From Rapidithrix thailandica (GTDB lineage: Bacteria > Bacteroidota > Bacteroidia > Cytophagales > Flammeovirgaceae): a DNA stretch of 64,000 nucleotides. Both the position numbers and the translations under genes were made by a program. The stretch's first letter is position 1. Every line of letters begins with the position of its first letter. Where the stretch lies: positions 1 through 64,000 of the forward strand of contig NZ_JBDKWZ010000019.1 in assembly GCF_039710355.1 (NCBI RefSeq), written 5' to 3'. Below are positions 33,924 through 43,959 of this stretch, in pieces. The notes under the pieces are model-generated. The model was not told the origin of the DNA, made no database searches, and worked only from the letters and a program-made list of their open reading frames with translations.

Positions 33924-35393
33924 ATGGAAGACTTCATCAAAGATCGGGAATTATTAAAAGACAGCGCTTATATAAATGGCGAGTGGGTAGTGTCAGATCG
34001 GGATACTTCTTTTTCTGTAATGAATCCGGCTACCGGAAAGAAATTAATTCAAGTTGCTGATATTCAAATAGATCAGGTTAATATTTGCATTGAAAATGCT
34101 GCAGAGGCTTTTCTTTCCTGGAAGACGAAAACAGCCAAGGAGCGCTCCGGGTACTTGAGAGAGTGGTATAATTTAATCCTTCAACATGCAGATGATTTGG
34201 CTACCATCATGACATTGGAGCAGGGCAAACCTTTGGAGGAGGCGAAGGGGGAAGTGTTGTACGGAGCCTCCTTTATCGAATGGTTTGCCGAAGAAGCCAA
34301 GCGCACTTATGGTGATATCATTCCGGGCTTTGCACCGGGGCGCAAAGTGATGACCTTGAAACAACCCATTGGGGTAGTGGCTGCAATAACTCCTTGGAAT
34401 TTTCCAATTGCGATGATTACCCGGAAAGTAGGACCTGCCTTGGCTGCAGGTTGTACCATCATTGTAAAACCCAGTGAGGAAACGCCCTTGTCGGCCCTTG
34501 CCCTTGCCGAACTCGCTTCCCGGGCAGGTATTCCCAAAGGCGTTTTTAATGTAATTACCAGCACCCAGGCTGCGGCAGTAGGCAAAGAATTTTGCGAAAA
34601 CAGTACGGTTCGCAAACTGTCTTTCACAGGGTCTACGGCCGTTGGAAAGGTGTTAATGCACCAGTGCGCTGATCAAGTGAAAAAACTTTCCTTAGAATTG
34701 GGTGGAAATGCTCCGTTTATCGTGTTTGAGGATGCGGATTTGGAAGCTGCGGTGGAGGGAGCCATTGCCTCCAAATACCGGAATGCCGGCCAAACTTGTA
34801 TTTGTGCTAACCGGATTTATATACAAGAAGAAATTTACGAAACTTTTGCTGAAAAACTGGCTGCAAAACTGGCCGGGCTTAAGGTAGGAGAGGGCTTGAG
34901 GGCTGGCTCGGAGATAGGCCCTTTGATCAATGAAAAAGCCGTGAAAAAAGTGCTTGCCTTGATTGAAGATGCCCGTGAAAAAGGTGGGGATATTATGATA
35001 GGAGGGAGAGTTCATGCCTTTGGTCAGAGCTTCTTTGAACCTACCGTCATCTTGAATGCCCAGGCTTCAATGGCCTTGGCACAAGAAGAAGTTTTCGGGC
35101 CGGTGGCGCCATTGTTTAACTTTAAAGACGAACAAGAGGTAATCCAGTTGGCAAATAATACAAAGTATGGATTGGCCGCTTATTTTTATGCCAAGGATGT
35201 CCATCGCGTATGGCGGGTGGCAGAAGCCTTGGAATACGGAATGGTAGGGATCAATACAGGATTGATCTCTACGGAAGTAGCTCCTTTTGGAGGCGTCAAA
35301 GAATCAGGCATTGGCCGGGAAGGGTCCAAATACGGAATTGAAGAATATATGGAAATCAAATATCTGTGTATGGCAGTGGAGGAAGGGAATTAA
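33924..35393 (+). CDS. gabD: Succinate-semialdehyde dehydrogenase family enzyme
   Basis: A 489-residue NAD(P)-dependent aldehyde dehydrogenase closest to succinate-semialdehyde dehydrogenase, which turns succinate semialdehyde into succinate. Motifs: AITPWNFPIAMI (about 155-166, Rossmann start), FTGSTAVGK, LELGGNAPFIVFEDADLE (catalytic Glu), and NAGQTCICANRIYI with the catalytic Cys near residue 291 (C-I-C, the extra Cys also seen in redox-regulated SSADH). EVFGPVAPLF and GVKESGIGREGSKYGIEEY near the end are GabD-like. An acyl-CoA dehydrogenase follows 160 bp downstream. Substrate from family resemblance only. Confidence 0.87.
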   Translation: MEDFIKDRELLKDSAYINGEWVVSDRDTSFSVMNPATGKKLIQVADIQIDQVNICIENAAEAFLSWKTKTAKERSGYLREWYNLILQHADDLATIMTLEQGKPLEEAKGEVLYGASFIEWFAEEAKRTYGDIIPGFAPGRKVMTLKQPIGVVAAITPWNFPIAMITRKVGPALAAGCTIIVKPSEETPLSALALAELASRAGIPKGVFNVITSTQAAAVGKEFCENSTVRKLSFTGSTAVGKVLMHQCADQVKKLSLELGGNAPFIVFEDADLEAAVEGAIASKYRNAGQTCICANRIYIQEEIYETFAEKLAAKLAGLKVGEGLRAGSEIGPLINEKAVKKVLALIEDAREKGGDIMIGGRVHAFGQSFFEPTVILNAQASMALAQEEVFGPVAPLFNFKDEQEVIQLANNTKYGLAAYFYAKDVHRVWRVAEALEYGMVGINTGLISTEVAPFGGVKESGIGREGSKYGIEEYMEIKYLCMAVEEGN

Positions 35394-35555
35394 TGGATTT
35401 TAGGATTTTGTTCTTAAAATAGCACCTTTTGGCAATAGCCGGATTACTACTTACAACCACACTATATACAAGCACTTACTAACTGACGAGTATTAACACG
35501 ACTAACCGTACCGATAACCAAGAATTTTCTTAACCAATTTTAATAAACACATAGT

Positions 35556-36698
35556 ATGAATGAAATTATCATGCAGGACCAGCATCAGATGATTGCTGAG
35601 AGTGCCCGTGATTTTGCCCGAATGTTTATCCTCCCTAAGGTCCGTGAATGGGATGAGCAACAATACTTTCCCTTGGAGGTAATGCATAAGCTTGGCGAAT
35701 ATGGTTTTATGGGAGTATTAGTTCCCGAAAAGTACCAAGGCGCTGGCTTAGGGTATCAGGAGTATATTACCGTAATTGAAGAAATTTCCAAAGTTTGCGG
35801 GGGGATCGGTTTGTCTTTGGCCGCACACAATTCTTTGTGTACCAATCATATTTTGGAGTTTGGGAATGAAGAGCAAAAGCGTAAATATTTACCCAAACTG
35901 GCTACAGGAACATGGATTGGCGCTTGGGGACTGACCGAAACGGGGACGGGTTCCGATGCCGGAAACATGAGTACCACAGCTAAATTAGAGGGAGACCATT
36001 GGGTTTTGAACGGCTCTAAAAACTTCATCACTCACGCGCTGAGTGGGGATGTGGCAGTGGTGATTGCCCGTACCGGTGCAAAAGGCGACTCACATGGTAT
36101 GTCGGCCTTTATCGTAGAAAAGGGAACCCCTGGTTTTACTGCCGGGAAAAAGGAAGACAAACTGGGAATGCGAGCTTCGGAAACGGCTTGTCTGTTTTTC
36201 GATCAATGCAAGGTTCCTCAAGAAAATGTCTTGGGTGAAGTAGGCGAAGGCTTTGTCCAGGCCTTGAAAGTGTTGGACGGAGGCCGTATTTCGATTGCCG
36301 CCTTGTCATTAGGAATGGCCAAAGGAGCCTACGAAGCTTCCGTGCAATATGCCAAACAACGGAAACAGTTTGGGCAAGCTATTGCCAAGTTTCAGGCGAT
36401 CTCATTTAAACTGGCCGAGATGGCCACGAAAATCCAGGCTTCGGAGCTTATGATCCGGGAAGCCGGAAAGTTAAAAGATCAAAAGAAAAAAGTAACGGAG
36501 CTTTCGGCCATGGCCAAGTATTATGCCTCGGAAGCCGCGGTGGAAATCGCCAATGAAGCTGTGCAAATCCATGGAGGATACGGGTATACCAAAGACTTTC
36601 CGGTTGAAAAATTTTACCGGGATGTCAAATTATGTACCATCGGTGAAGGGACCTCCGAAATTCAAAAATTGGTAATTGCCAGGGAAATTTTGAAATAA
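35556..36698 (+). CDS. Acyl-CoA dehydrogenase
   Basis: It oxidises acyl-CoA at the alpha-beta bond with FAD and passes electrons to ETF. 380 residues, typical length. Motifs: AWGLTETGTGSDAG (about 127-140, FAD/substrate), MRASETACLFFDQCKVP, the FAD-binding RKQFGQAIAKFQAI near residue 270 and the C-terminal IGEGTSEIQKL with the catalytic Glu (the GEGTSEIQ stretch). This most resembles short/branched-chain acyl-CoA dehydrogenases. Chain length cannot be fixed. Imperfect hairpins (ACCCGGA/TCCGGGT) follow the stop. Confidence 0.93.
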   Translation: MNEIIMQDQHQMIAESARDFARMFILPKVREWDEQQYFPLEVMHKLGEYGFMGVLVPEKYQGAGLGYQEYITVIEEISKVCGGIGLSLAAHNSLCTNHILEFGNEEQKRKYLPKLATGTWIGAWGLTETGTGSDAGNMSTTAKLEGDHWVLNGSKNFITHALSGDVAVVIARTGAKGDSHGMSAFIVEKGTPGFTAGKKEDKLGMRASETACLFFDQCKVPQENVLGEVGEGFVQALKVLDGGRISIAALSLGMAKGAYEASVQYAKQRKQFGQAIAKFQAISFKLAEMATKIQASELMIREAGKLKDQKKKVTELSAMAKYYASEAAVEIANEAVQIHGGYGYTKDFPVEKFYRDVKLCTIGEGTSEIQKLVIAREILK

Positions 36699-36828
36699 AC
36701 CCGGAATGAAAAATCCTTTCCCTCCGGGTCTTGTCACAGGCCTGGAGGGGTATTTACAAAGCCGGTAATCTTTTTTACGCCTACTACCCCCACTTTACTT
36801 AAGCTAATTTCTTATAACCTAATTTGTT

Positions 36829-37791
36829 ATGGAAGATCTGTTGACACACGAAATGAACCAGGTGCTCTCCCACTATTCTATAGGTAAATTGATCACTGTT
36901 TCAAAAATTGCAGTAGGGTATGCCAATCAGAATTACATCATTCAAACCCATCAGGGAAAGTATTTGTATCGCATTGTTGGCCTCCAACCACATAATGTTA
37001 TCCAATACGAATTGCAAGTACTGAACAAATTGAAGACGGTTCGCTTTCCTACGGCTTACCCGATTGTCAAAGATGACGGAGAATACATTTGTGAGACTTC
37101 CCATGGCAATGTGGTGATTTACGAATTTGTAGAAGGGGAAACTCCTGAAATAAAGGAGAATACGGCCCAACAAATAGGGGAAACATTGGCTCGTTTGAGC
37201 CGTTTTCCGGATTGGCAACAATTCGAGAAAAAGAATGCTATGAACATCGATCTTTGCGAAGGCTTGATCGATGAATTTGCACAGGCAAAACACTCATATC
37301 CCGAAATTTTTGCTTTTTTCAAACGGGAAACCCGGTACCTCTTTCCCTATCTGGAACAGCCCGTCCCTATGGGCTTTGTCCATGGCGATATTTTCCCGGA
37401 TAAAGTGATTTTTAAAGATGGGAAATTAAAGGCCATAGTCGATTTCGAAGAAGTCTGTACGGATCATTTGTTGGTGGATATAGGGATTGCGATCAATGGG
37501 TTTTGTATTCGTCAAAATACCTTGGACGAACACTTGCTAAAAGCCTTTTTAACAGCCTATAATCAAGAGCGAAGAATTTCCGAAGAAGAGTTTGTTTTGC
37601 TTCCGTATTATATTGAATGGGGGGCTTTTGCGATGGTATATTGGCATTTGAGGAATGATTTGTTGCATCAAGCGAATCGCAGACAATTGGCCCGGGTGGA
37701 AGAGCTGGTAAGCCGGATCAAACACTTGAAAGGATTTGATTATTCATTTATCTTAAACTTCCGGAAAGAACTGGCAGAACAAAATGCCTGA
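36829..37791 (+). CDS. APH-fold kinase with altered catalytic loop
   Basis: A 320-residue aminoglycoside phosphotransferase / homoserine kinase II type protein. A nucleotide-binding N-lobe (GYANQNYIIQTHQGKYLYRI) is followed by the C-lobe with the catalytic loop HGDIFPDKVIF (about 184-194) and the metal-binding IVDFEEVCTDHLLVDIG. In this fold the loop is HGDxxxxN; here the Asn is Lys (AAA; one base from an Asn codon). The Asp base and the DFE motif are intact. Function could be homoserine or choline phosphorylation if active, or it may be a variant or weakened kinase. It is monocistronic and ends before a strong terminator. Confidence 0.82.
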   Translation: MEDLLTHEMNQVLSHYSIGKLITVSKIAVGYANQNYIIQTHQGKYLYRIVGLQPHNVIQYELQVLNKLKTVRFPTAYPIVKDDGEYICETSHGNVVIYEFVEGETPEIKENTAQQIGETLARLSRFPDWQQFEKKNAMNIDLCEGLIDEFAQAKHSYPEIFAFFKRETRYLFPYLEQPVPMGFVHGDIFPDKVIFKDGKLKAIVDFEEVCTDHLLVDIGIAINGFCIRQNTLDEHLLKAFLTAYNQERRISEEEFVLLPYYIEWGAFAMVYWHLRNDLLHQANRRQLARVEELVSRIKHLKGFDYSFILNFRKELAEQNA

Positions 37792-37924
37792 TTTGTTTTT
37801 AAAAAATAGCACCTTGAAGGTCTATATTTAAGAGCATATTTTAAAAAAACGTTTTTGACTCAACGGGTGATTTTTAGGCAGGCTCTAAGGGAGCGTTTTA
37901 GTGAATTATCAAAATCGTAAAATA

Positions 37925-37969
37925 AAAAAATCGCCTGGTGAATTATCCTCAACTCCCAGGCGATTTTTT
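37925..37969. terminator. Terminator between the kinase gene and lon
   Basis: AAAAAATCGCCTGG (37925-37938) pairs with CCAGGCGATTTTTT (37956-37969), serving both convergent genes. Confidence 0.9.
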
Positions 37970-37982
37970 GTATGTATCGTAC

Positions 37983-40493
37983 CTATGCTTTGATATTTTT
38001 ATCTTCTACCGGATGGCCATTTCCATTATCCAATATAAATTTGATAGGGTTCTTCACTTTGGTTTTAAGTAAAGCAATTTCCAACACTTGTTCTACCGTG
38101 TCTACAAAATGAAGTTTTAAACCTGTCAAATATTGCTTTTCAATCTCGTTGACATCTTTTGTATTCCGGGTACTCAGGATGATATCGGTAATTCCCGAGC
38201 GTCTGGCAGCCAGCAGTTTTTCTTTGATACCTCCCACAGGCAATACCTTTCCACGAAGCGTGATTTCACCGGTCATGGCCAAGCCCTTTTTCACTTTTCT
38301 TTGAGTAAAAATAGAAGCAATTGAGGTCAACATCGTGATTCCGGCAGATGGGCCGTCCTTCGGCACCGCCCCGGCAGGCACGTGAATATGCAAATCGTAG
38401 AAATTGAAGATCTGATGGTCGATATCCAATGTCTCCGCATTGGCTTTCAAGTATGATAAAGCAGCTGTGGCAGACTCTTTCATCACATCTCCTAATTGTC
38501 CGGATAGAGTTAATTTTCCCTTGCCCCGGTTCAGGCTGGATTCCACAAAAAGAATCTCACCACCTACCGGTGTCCAAGCAAGCCCGGTTACCACCCCGGC
38601 TACCTCATTGTCCTGGTACAATTCCTGATCGAATATCGGAGTTCCCAGAATTTCTTCCACCCGTTTGCTATTGATGTTTTTGGTATAGGTTTCTTCCATG
38701 GCCACAGACTTGGCTACGTTACGTACCAAGGAGCCTATTTTTCTTTCCAAATTCCGGACTCCGGATTCACGGGTGTAATCCTGTATGACCTTTTGGATAC
38801 CTGATACATCAAATTTAATGTCTTTCGCTTTTAAGCCATGTTCCTTCCGCTGTTTGGGAATCAGGTGTTTTTTGGCGATTTCTACTTTTTCCTCTTGCGT
38901 ATAGCCGTTGATCTCGATGATTTCCATCCGGTCGCGTAGAGCAGGGTGGATCGTATCCAAAGAGTTTGCGGTGGCAATGAATAATATTTTCGACAGGTCG
39001 TATTCTATCTCCAGGTAGTTATCCACAAAGGTACTGTTTTGTTCGGGATCCAATACTTCCAACAAAGCAGAAGAGGGATCACCTCTAAAATCAGAGCCTA
39101 TTTTGTCGATTTCATCCAGGATAAAAACCGGATTAGAGGTACCTACTTTTTTCAGGTTTTGCAAGATCCGGCCCGGAAGTGCACCTACATAGGTTTTGCG
39201 ATGACCCCGTATTTCGGCTTCGTCCCGAAGGCCTCCCAATGACATGCGGACATACTTACGCCCCAGCGATTCTGCAATAGAACGGCCTAAAGAAGTTTTT
39301 CCTACTCCCGGAGGGCCATATAAACAAAGAATCGGCCCTTTTAAATTTTGTTTCAGCTTCAATACCGCCAGGTATTCAATGATCCGTTCTTTTACTTTTT
39401 CCAAGCCGTAATGGTCCTTATTAAGGATTTTTAAAGCCCTTTGCAAGTCAAAATGGTCTTTGGTAATGGTTTCCCATGGCAAGTCCACCAAAAACTCACA
39501 ATAATTGATGGCTATGGGATATTCGGCGGCTGCGGGGTTCATCCGTCCGATTTTTAACAATTCCTTTTCAAATTGCTTTTGCGCTTCAAACGGCCAGTTC
39601 TTGTTCCGGGCCTTGAGGCGCAGCATTTCAATTTCCTGATCACTACTTTCCATTCCCAGCTCGTCCTGCAATACTTTCATTTGTTGGCGGAGAAAGTAGT
39701 CCCTTTGTTGCTGGTCAATATCAGAATGTACTTTGCTGTGGATTTCCTGTTTCAACTCCAGCAATTGAATCTCCCGGAGCATATATTCCAGCAGTTTGGT
39801 TGCCCGGTCTTTGATGCTGGTCAGTTCCAAGAGCTCCTGTTTTTCTCTTACTTCCGCATTGATATTGGAAGAAAGAAAGTGTGTCAAAAAACTGGGGCTT
39901 TCAATATTTTCCAGGGCCACTTGAGCCTCTTGAGGAATTTCAGGGTTGAGCTTTAAGATCTTATTGGCCGCTTCCTTTAAGGATTGCATCAGGGCTTTGC
40001 TCTCATGCTTGTTATCCAGCGTCTTTTCCTCGTGAATAATCTCCACTAAAGCCTCCAAATAAGGGTCTTCCGTGATGATTTTATTAATCTCGAATTTCCT
40101 TTTTCCCTGAATAATGATGGTTGTGTTACCATCCGGTAATACCAACAGTTTCAGTATTTTGGCGATGGTACCCACTCTATAAAGATCACTGACTTCCGGA
40201 TCTTCGCTATTCATGTTTTTTTGAGCAACTACTCCAATCGTTCTGTTCCCTTTATAGGCATCTTTTACCAGCTTAACCGATTTTTGCCTACCTACAGTAA
40301 TGGGGATAACAACCCCCGGGAATAATACCGTGTTTTTAATAGGTAGGAGCGGGAGTGTAAGCTCCTTCTGATTTTCATATTCATCTTCGCCTTCTTCTTC
40401 TGCCGGTAAAATTGGAATTAATTGATCAGATTCGAGATCTGACAATTCACTGAGTCGAATCCCTAAGTTTTGGTTTCGTTTATGTTTCATCAC
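37983..40493 (-). CDS. lon: ATP-dependent protease Lon
   Basis: Lon degrades misfolded and regulatory proteins, with AAA+ and serine-lysine protease domains in one chain. 836 residues. N-terminal substrate domain (LPLLPIKNTVLFPGVVIPIT near 47-66), AAA+ module with Walker A GPPGVGKTSLGRS (about 392-404) and Walker B VFILDEIDKIG, and the protease domain with PKDGPSAGITM (catalytic Ser near 714) and GGIKEKLLAARRSG (catalytic Lys near 757). The first 40 residues are an unusual acidic extension (EEEGEDEYENQ). It is monocistronic with a 500-bp upstream gap. Confidence 0.97.
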   Translation of the reverse strand: MMKHKRNQNLGIRLSELSDLESDQLIPILPAEEEGEDEYENQKELTLPLLPIKNTVLFPGVVIPITVGRQKSVKLVKDAYKGNRTIGVVAQKNMNSEDPEVSDLYRVGTIAKILKLLVLPDGNTTIIIQGKRKFEINKIITEDPYLEALVEIIHEEKTLDNKHESKALMQSLKEAANKILKLNPEIPQEAQVALENIESPSFLTHFLSSNINAEVREKQELLELTSIKDRATKLLEYMLREIQLLELKQEIHSKVHSDIDQQQRDYFLRQQMKVLQDELGMESSDQEIEMLRLKARNKNWPFEAQKQFEKELLKIGRMNPAAAEYPIAINYCEFLVDLPWETITKDHFDLQRALKILNKDHYGLEKVKERIIEYLAVLKLKQNLKGPILCLYGPPGVGKTSLGRSIAESLGRKYVRMSLGGLRDEAEIRGHRKTYVGALPGRILQNLKKVGTSNPVFILDEIDKIGSDFRGDPSSALLEVLDPEQNSTFVDNYLEIEYDLSKILFIATANSLDTIHPALRDRMEIIEINGYTQEEKVEIAKKHLIPKQRKEHGLKAKDIKFDVSGIQKVIQDYTRESGVRNLERKIGSLVRNVAKSVAMEETYTKNINSKRVEEILGTPIFDQELYQDNEVAGVVTGLAWTPVGGEILFVESSLNRGKGKLTLSGQLGDVMKESATAALSYLKANAETLDIDHQIFNFYDLHIHVPAGAVPKDGPSAGITMLTSIASIFTQRKVKKGLAMTGEITLRGKVLPVGGIKEKLLAARRSGITDIILSTRNTKDVNEIEKQYLTGLKLHFVDTVEQVLEIALLKTKVKNPIKFILDNGNGHPVEDKNIKA

Positions 40494-40996
40494 TATATAT
40501 CGCCTAGTATTTTATGCTATTTTACTTCTATTTTTAGAGACTGGAGTAATTTTGATTCAATTTACCTCATTGTACAAAATTTAAAAATTATTCGATAACA
40601 ATAGGCAAAATTGTCATAAATCTTGAACAGAGGAGTTTTTCAATCCTTGTGCCAAGGAATATTACAATATACGTGAATTAATCGGATATTTTTTTAACTG
40701 CTTGAAAAGCAGTATTATATTTTATTTTTGAGAAATAAGCTTCCGGAAATGAGTTGCTAAGATCCCGTCAAAATACCAGACATACCTGACAAAGTTGCAT
40801 GATGAAACAATGTAAAGTTGCCTACATCCAGGCAGTATTTTGTTGAATGAGTATTGCGTTGGGGGAATGAACCCATTTTTTGTGAGTGGTTTTTAATATT
40901 ATCGAGACTTTTTTCAGATACCGAACCGGTCTTTTTTTAAGACAAGTTAAAGAACTTGATGAGTTACCGGAAGCCAAGCCTGTGCGATTCGAACGG
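40494..40996. other. Gene-free stretch upstream of lon
   Basis: 503 bases. ACTGCTT-GAA-AAGCAGT at 40697-40713 is a small hairpin followed on the plus strand by an AT-rich tract. No repeat or conserved heat-shock element was recognised. Confidence 0.4.
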
Positions 40997-43261
40997 TTAT
41001 CGTTCTCCTACAATGCTGATAGTCCCTTTGTAATGTGCATTATTATATTCAATACTATAATAATAGATTCCGGGGGGGAATCCCCGTCCGTCCCATTCGA
41101 AGTTCCGTTCTTCGCTGTAAAAAATATCTTCTCCCCACCGGTTGTAAATTTGGATATGCTTGAAGGAATCCCGGCAATTGTCAATGGGCAAATTCGAGAT
41201 TTTAAAAACATCACTTTTGCCATCGTTATTGGGAGTGAAGGCATTGGGAAAGGGCCGTATTTCGATTTGGGATAAGTCTGTTACGGTGACCCGCAAGGTT
41301 AATGTGTCATAAGTGGCATAGTCACAGTATGTTTGGTCGCTGATTAAAAAGTCAAATTCATACTCTTTCGGAGAAAAATCTTCATTGAGAAAATCACAAG
41401 TAGGTGTCCATTCAAAGGTCGCTACCTGTGGGGAAGGACCACTGGCTCCTTGAAACGAAATACCCAGGGAATCAAAGATATACTGAGGTGTTAGTCCAAT
41501 GATTTCAACCTGGTCATTGTCCTCATCACTGCCAATGATTTCGTACCGTAAAGACTTGCCTACAAGAGCATTTGAGTTGAAATAACGTCCTTGCATATCC
41601 ACCGGAAGTGCATTGATCTGTAATTTTGGCCGTTCATTCGGGATAGGGTCTTTAAATACTTTAATCTGTACACAAGCGGTATCCTGAGAGATTATCCCAC
41701 ACCTACCTATATCGCTCGTAATGAATTCAAACTCAAATAACTTTTCCGAAATCCCGGTGCCCAGTGTTGCACAGGTAGGTGTCCAGGAAAGCTGACTACT
41801 GGTAGTGCCTTTGCCCTGAGTGTTTTGAAAGGAAATTCCCAACTGTGTTAAATCAAACCCAACTCCTTTGCCTTGTAACCAGATACTGTCCAAGTCACTG
41901 TCTTCTGCAAAAATTTCGAAAGAAGAGAGTTCATCGATGGAAAACTCTCCGTAATAACATCCCAAGTCTTCATCGTAATCCAAATCCGTGTGCACTTCGG
42001 GTTTGTGATTGGGTAGTTCTATAAACAGGTTGATTTCTACCGTATCAAACATGGGAAGGCTACAAGAGTTATCTCCTACTAAAACTTTGAATGAATATTC
42101 CTCATTGATGAGGGTCGGGCACTCTGTCAGACAAACTTGTATTTGAGCCGAGTCCTCCGGGTGGATGATGACGTCCAGGTCCCCACTGAAAACCAAATCG
42201 TTTTCGGGAAAGTTGTTGGCGATGATTTTGGAAACTAACCGGGTATTTGCATCTTCATCTCTTACCGTCAGGTGAAAACAGTTGTCCGTTTCGTTGGCTT
42301 GATAAGTAATGCTTTTTCCACTGTGGTATTCCTCCTGGTATTTATCTACCACTTTAATGATTTCCGGGGGGCTGGCTTGCGGGCAATCGATCACTAGCAT
42401 TTGAAAGTCTCTTCGGACTTCTCCGATTTTTTTGCCATCCCGGTATTCTTCTACCTTAACCGAGAATACGAACAATCCCGTTTCGGTGGGAGTGATGGTG
42501 ATAAAGCCTTGTTGGTTGATAGAGATAGGAGGCTCGCCTTTAATCATATTTTCCAGGTTATATCCGGATAGAAATTGAACCAGTGAATAGGGTGCCGGAG
42601 AAGGGGGAGGTGCCGGAGAGTCCGGTGTGCTATGTCCGTTGATAGGAATAGCCATAGAATATACCAATGAATCACCATCCGGATCGTCCCCGGAAAAATC
42701 GAAGTAAAAGGGTTGATTCAAGCACGCATAATCACTTAAGGGAGGGAACAAACGGGGAGAAGAATTGATAAAGGCTTGTCCTCCTTGTACTACAGCGGGA
42801 AACTCCAGATAAAAGGATTGTCCGGCCCCACCCGGATCAAAAATATTCTGAATGACTCCGTTCCGACAACATCTCTCGAAGACCATATAGTAGCCTTCGG
42901 CTTCATTGTACTCACCGGGAGGGAGTTGAATGGTGCGTTCGTAATAAATCCTTTGGGTTCTTAATTGAGGAATCGAACAATCGGGATAACTGTATGCTAC
43001 GGAAGAGGTTGAAACCAAGGGCAATATAAAAGTGCCGACTTGCTGATGGGTACGTTTGCTAAAGGAAGAAATGCTGACACTGTTGTCCAAAGCGCCCGGA
43101 TTGCCGTTGATCTGATCGAAATACAGAATAAGGGCCAACTTATAACTGGAACCGGAAAGATGGGTTAATTCTATTTCTCCTCCTACAATATGAGTGGAAT
43201 ACGTTGGCTGAAATGCTAAAATCAATAATGAAATGCAAATAGCTGATCTGAAAAGTTTCAT
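40997..43261 (-). CDS. Secreted protein with CHU_C / gliding-motility C-terminal domain
   Basis: 754 residues with a signal peptide (residues 1-22). The C-terminal about 85 residues (FPNAFTPNNDGKSDVF, FKHIQIYNRWGEDIFYS, NFEWDGRGFPPGIYYYSIEY) are the gliding-motility-associated CHU_C domain that directs export by the type IX secretion system and surface attachment. The body has about four Ig-like beta repeats with cysteine pairs (DLSQIGISF-type 'SWTPTCATLGTG' and 'EWTPTCDFLNED' stretches). Likely a cell-surface adhesin or structural protein. It stands alone. Confidence 0.88.
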   Translation of the reverse strand: MKLFRSAICISLLILAFQPTYSTHIVGGEIELTHLSGSSYKLALILYFDQINGNPGALDNSVSISSFSKRTHQQVGTFILPLVSTSSVAYSYPDCSIPQLRTQRIYYERTIQLPPGEYNEAEGYYMVFERCCRNGVIQNIFDPGGAGQSFYLEFPAVVQGGQAFINSSPRLFPPLSDYACLNQPFYFDFSGDDPDGDSLVYSMAIPINGHSTPDSPAPPPSPAPYSLVQFLSGYNLENMIKGEPPISINQQGFITITPTETGLFVFSVKVEEYRDGKKIGEVRRDFQMLVIDCPQASPPEIIKVVDKYQEEYHSGKSITYQANETDNCFHLTVRDEDANTRLVSKIIANNFPENDLVFSGDLDVIIHPEDSAQIQVCLTECPTLINEEYSFKVLVGDNSCSLPMFDTVEINLFIELPNHKPEVHTDLDYDEDLGCYYGEFSIDELSSFEIFAEDSDLDSIWLQGKGVGFDLTQLGISFQNTQGKGTTSSQLSWTPTCATLGTGISEKLFEFEFITSDIGRCGIISQDTACVQIKVFKDPIPNERPKLQINALPVDMQGRYFNSNALVGKSLRYEIIGSDEDNDQVEIIGLTPQYIFDSLGISFQGASGPSPQVATFEWTPTCDFLNEDFSPKEYEFDFLISDQTYCDYATYDTLTLRVTVTDLSQIEIRPFPNAFTPNNDGKSDVFKISNLPIDNCRDSFKHIQIYNRWGEDIFYSEERNFEWDGRGFPPGIYYYSIEYNNAHYKGTISIVGER

Positions 43262-43959
43262 GAAATCAGGGTTTTCAAGGAAACATAGTATTGATATATC
43301 ATGGGGCCGGGTTCAGGTCCATTAAATAAGAAAGAAAACTTGTGTTATTCAAACCTGTTGAACGACTTCTCCAAGCCGGTACGGAATAAAGTACGATTGA
43401 TAATATAGGTATTATTCGGTATTAATTTAATATAAGAAAGTGGACTTCCTACAGAGGTAGACCGGATTTGATGGAATGGCTTGTAACTACATTTTAGTAT
43501 AGGTCTATTTCTTTTAAAGATACTATTTACCAGCTTAAGATAAAAGCCCCTAAATAAGGAAATTTGAGAGGGAGAGGAAGTTCTATTTCATGAGAAGTAA
43601 GAAATACATTGTATATTGTTATTGAATAACTGTTTTTGTCCTACTACTTGTGAAAGTACATTTTCTTCAAACTTTGGGAAATGGATACGTTTTTTTGAAA
43701 AAGAGAAAAGGGTATATTACACCAAGAGAGAAGGTATCGGATGGAGTAAACTTCAAGCCTTGTTGTATTTGGCTGCAAAGCTCAAAGAACCCCAGGTTAG
43801 AAAATGTAGTTTGCCCTTGTATTAATGATAAAAACTCCGTAGAATTCGGCCTATTCTATTTGGTCGCTTACCACAAGTTCGTGTGGTTTATTTTTTTATA
43901 AAAAAAACAAATGCAATACTGTGGCATTTGTAGTTCGTTTTCTATTTTTAGTACACTAA
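43262..43959. other. Gene-free stretch of about 700 bases
   Basis: AT-rich. Two overlapping short plus-strand ORFs (43616-43825 and 43650-43901) have no family and little sense. ACAAATGC (43909-43916) pairs with GCATTTGT (43924-43931); read on the minus strand it is followed by a T-run, so it could be a terminator facing away from the phosphatase gene. Confidence 0.4.

Noticed and set aside
40886..41275. Plus-strand ORF of 129 codons at the end of the T9SS protein gene
   Set aside because: It lies antisense to the conserved CHU_C domain, so it is a shadow.
43616..43901. Two short plus-strand ORFs in the gap before the PP2C gene
   Set aside because: They overlap in different frames, have no family and no coding-like codon use.
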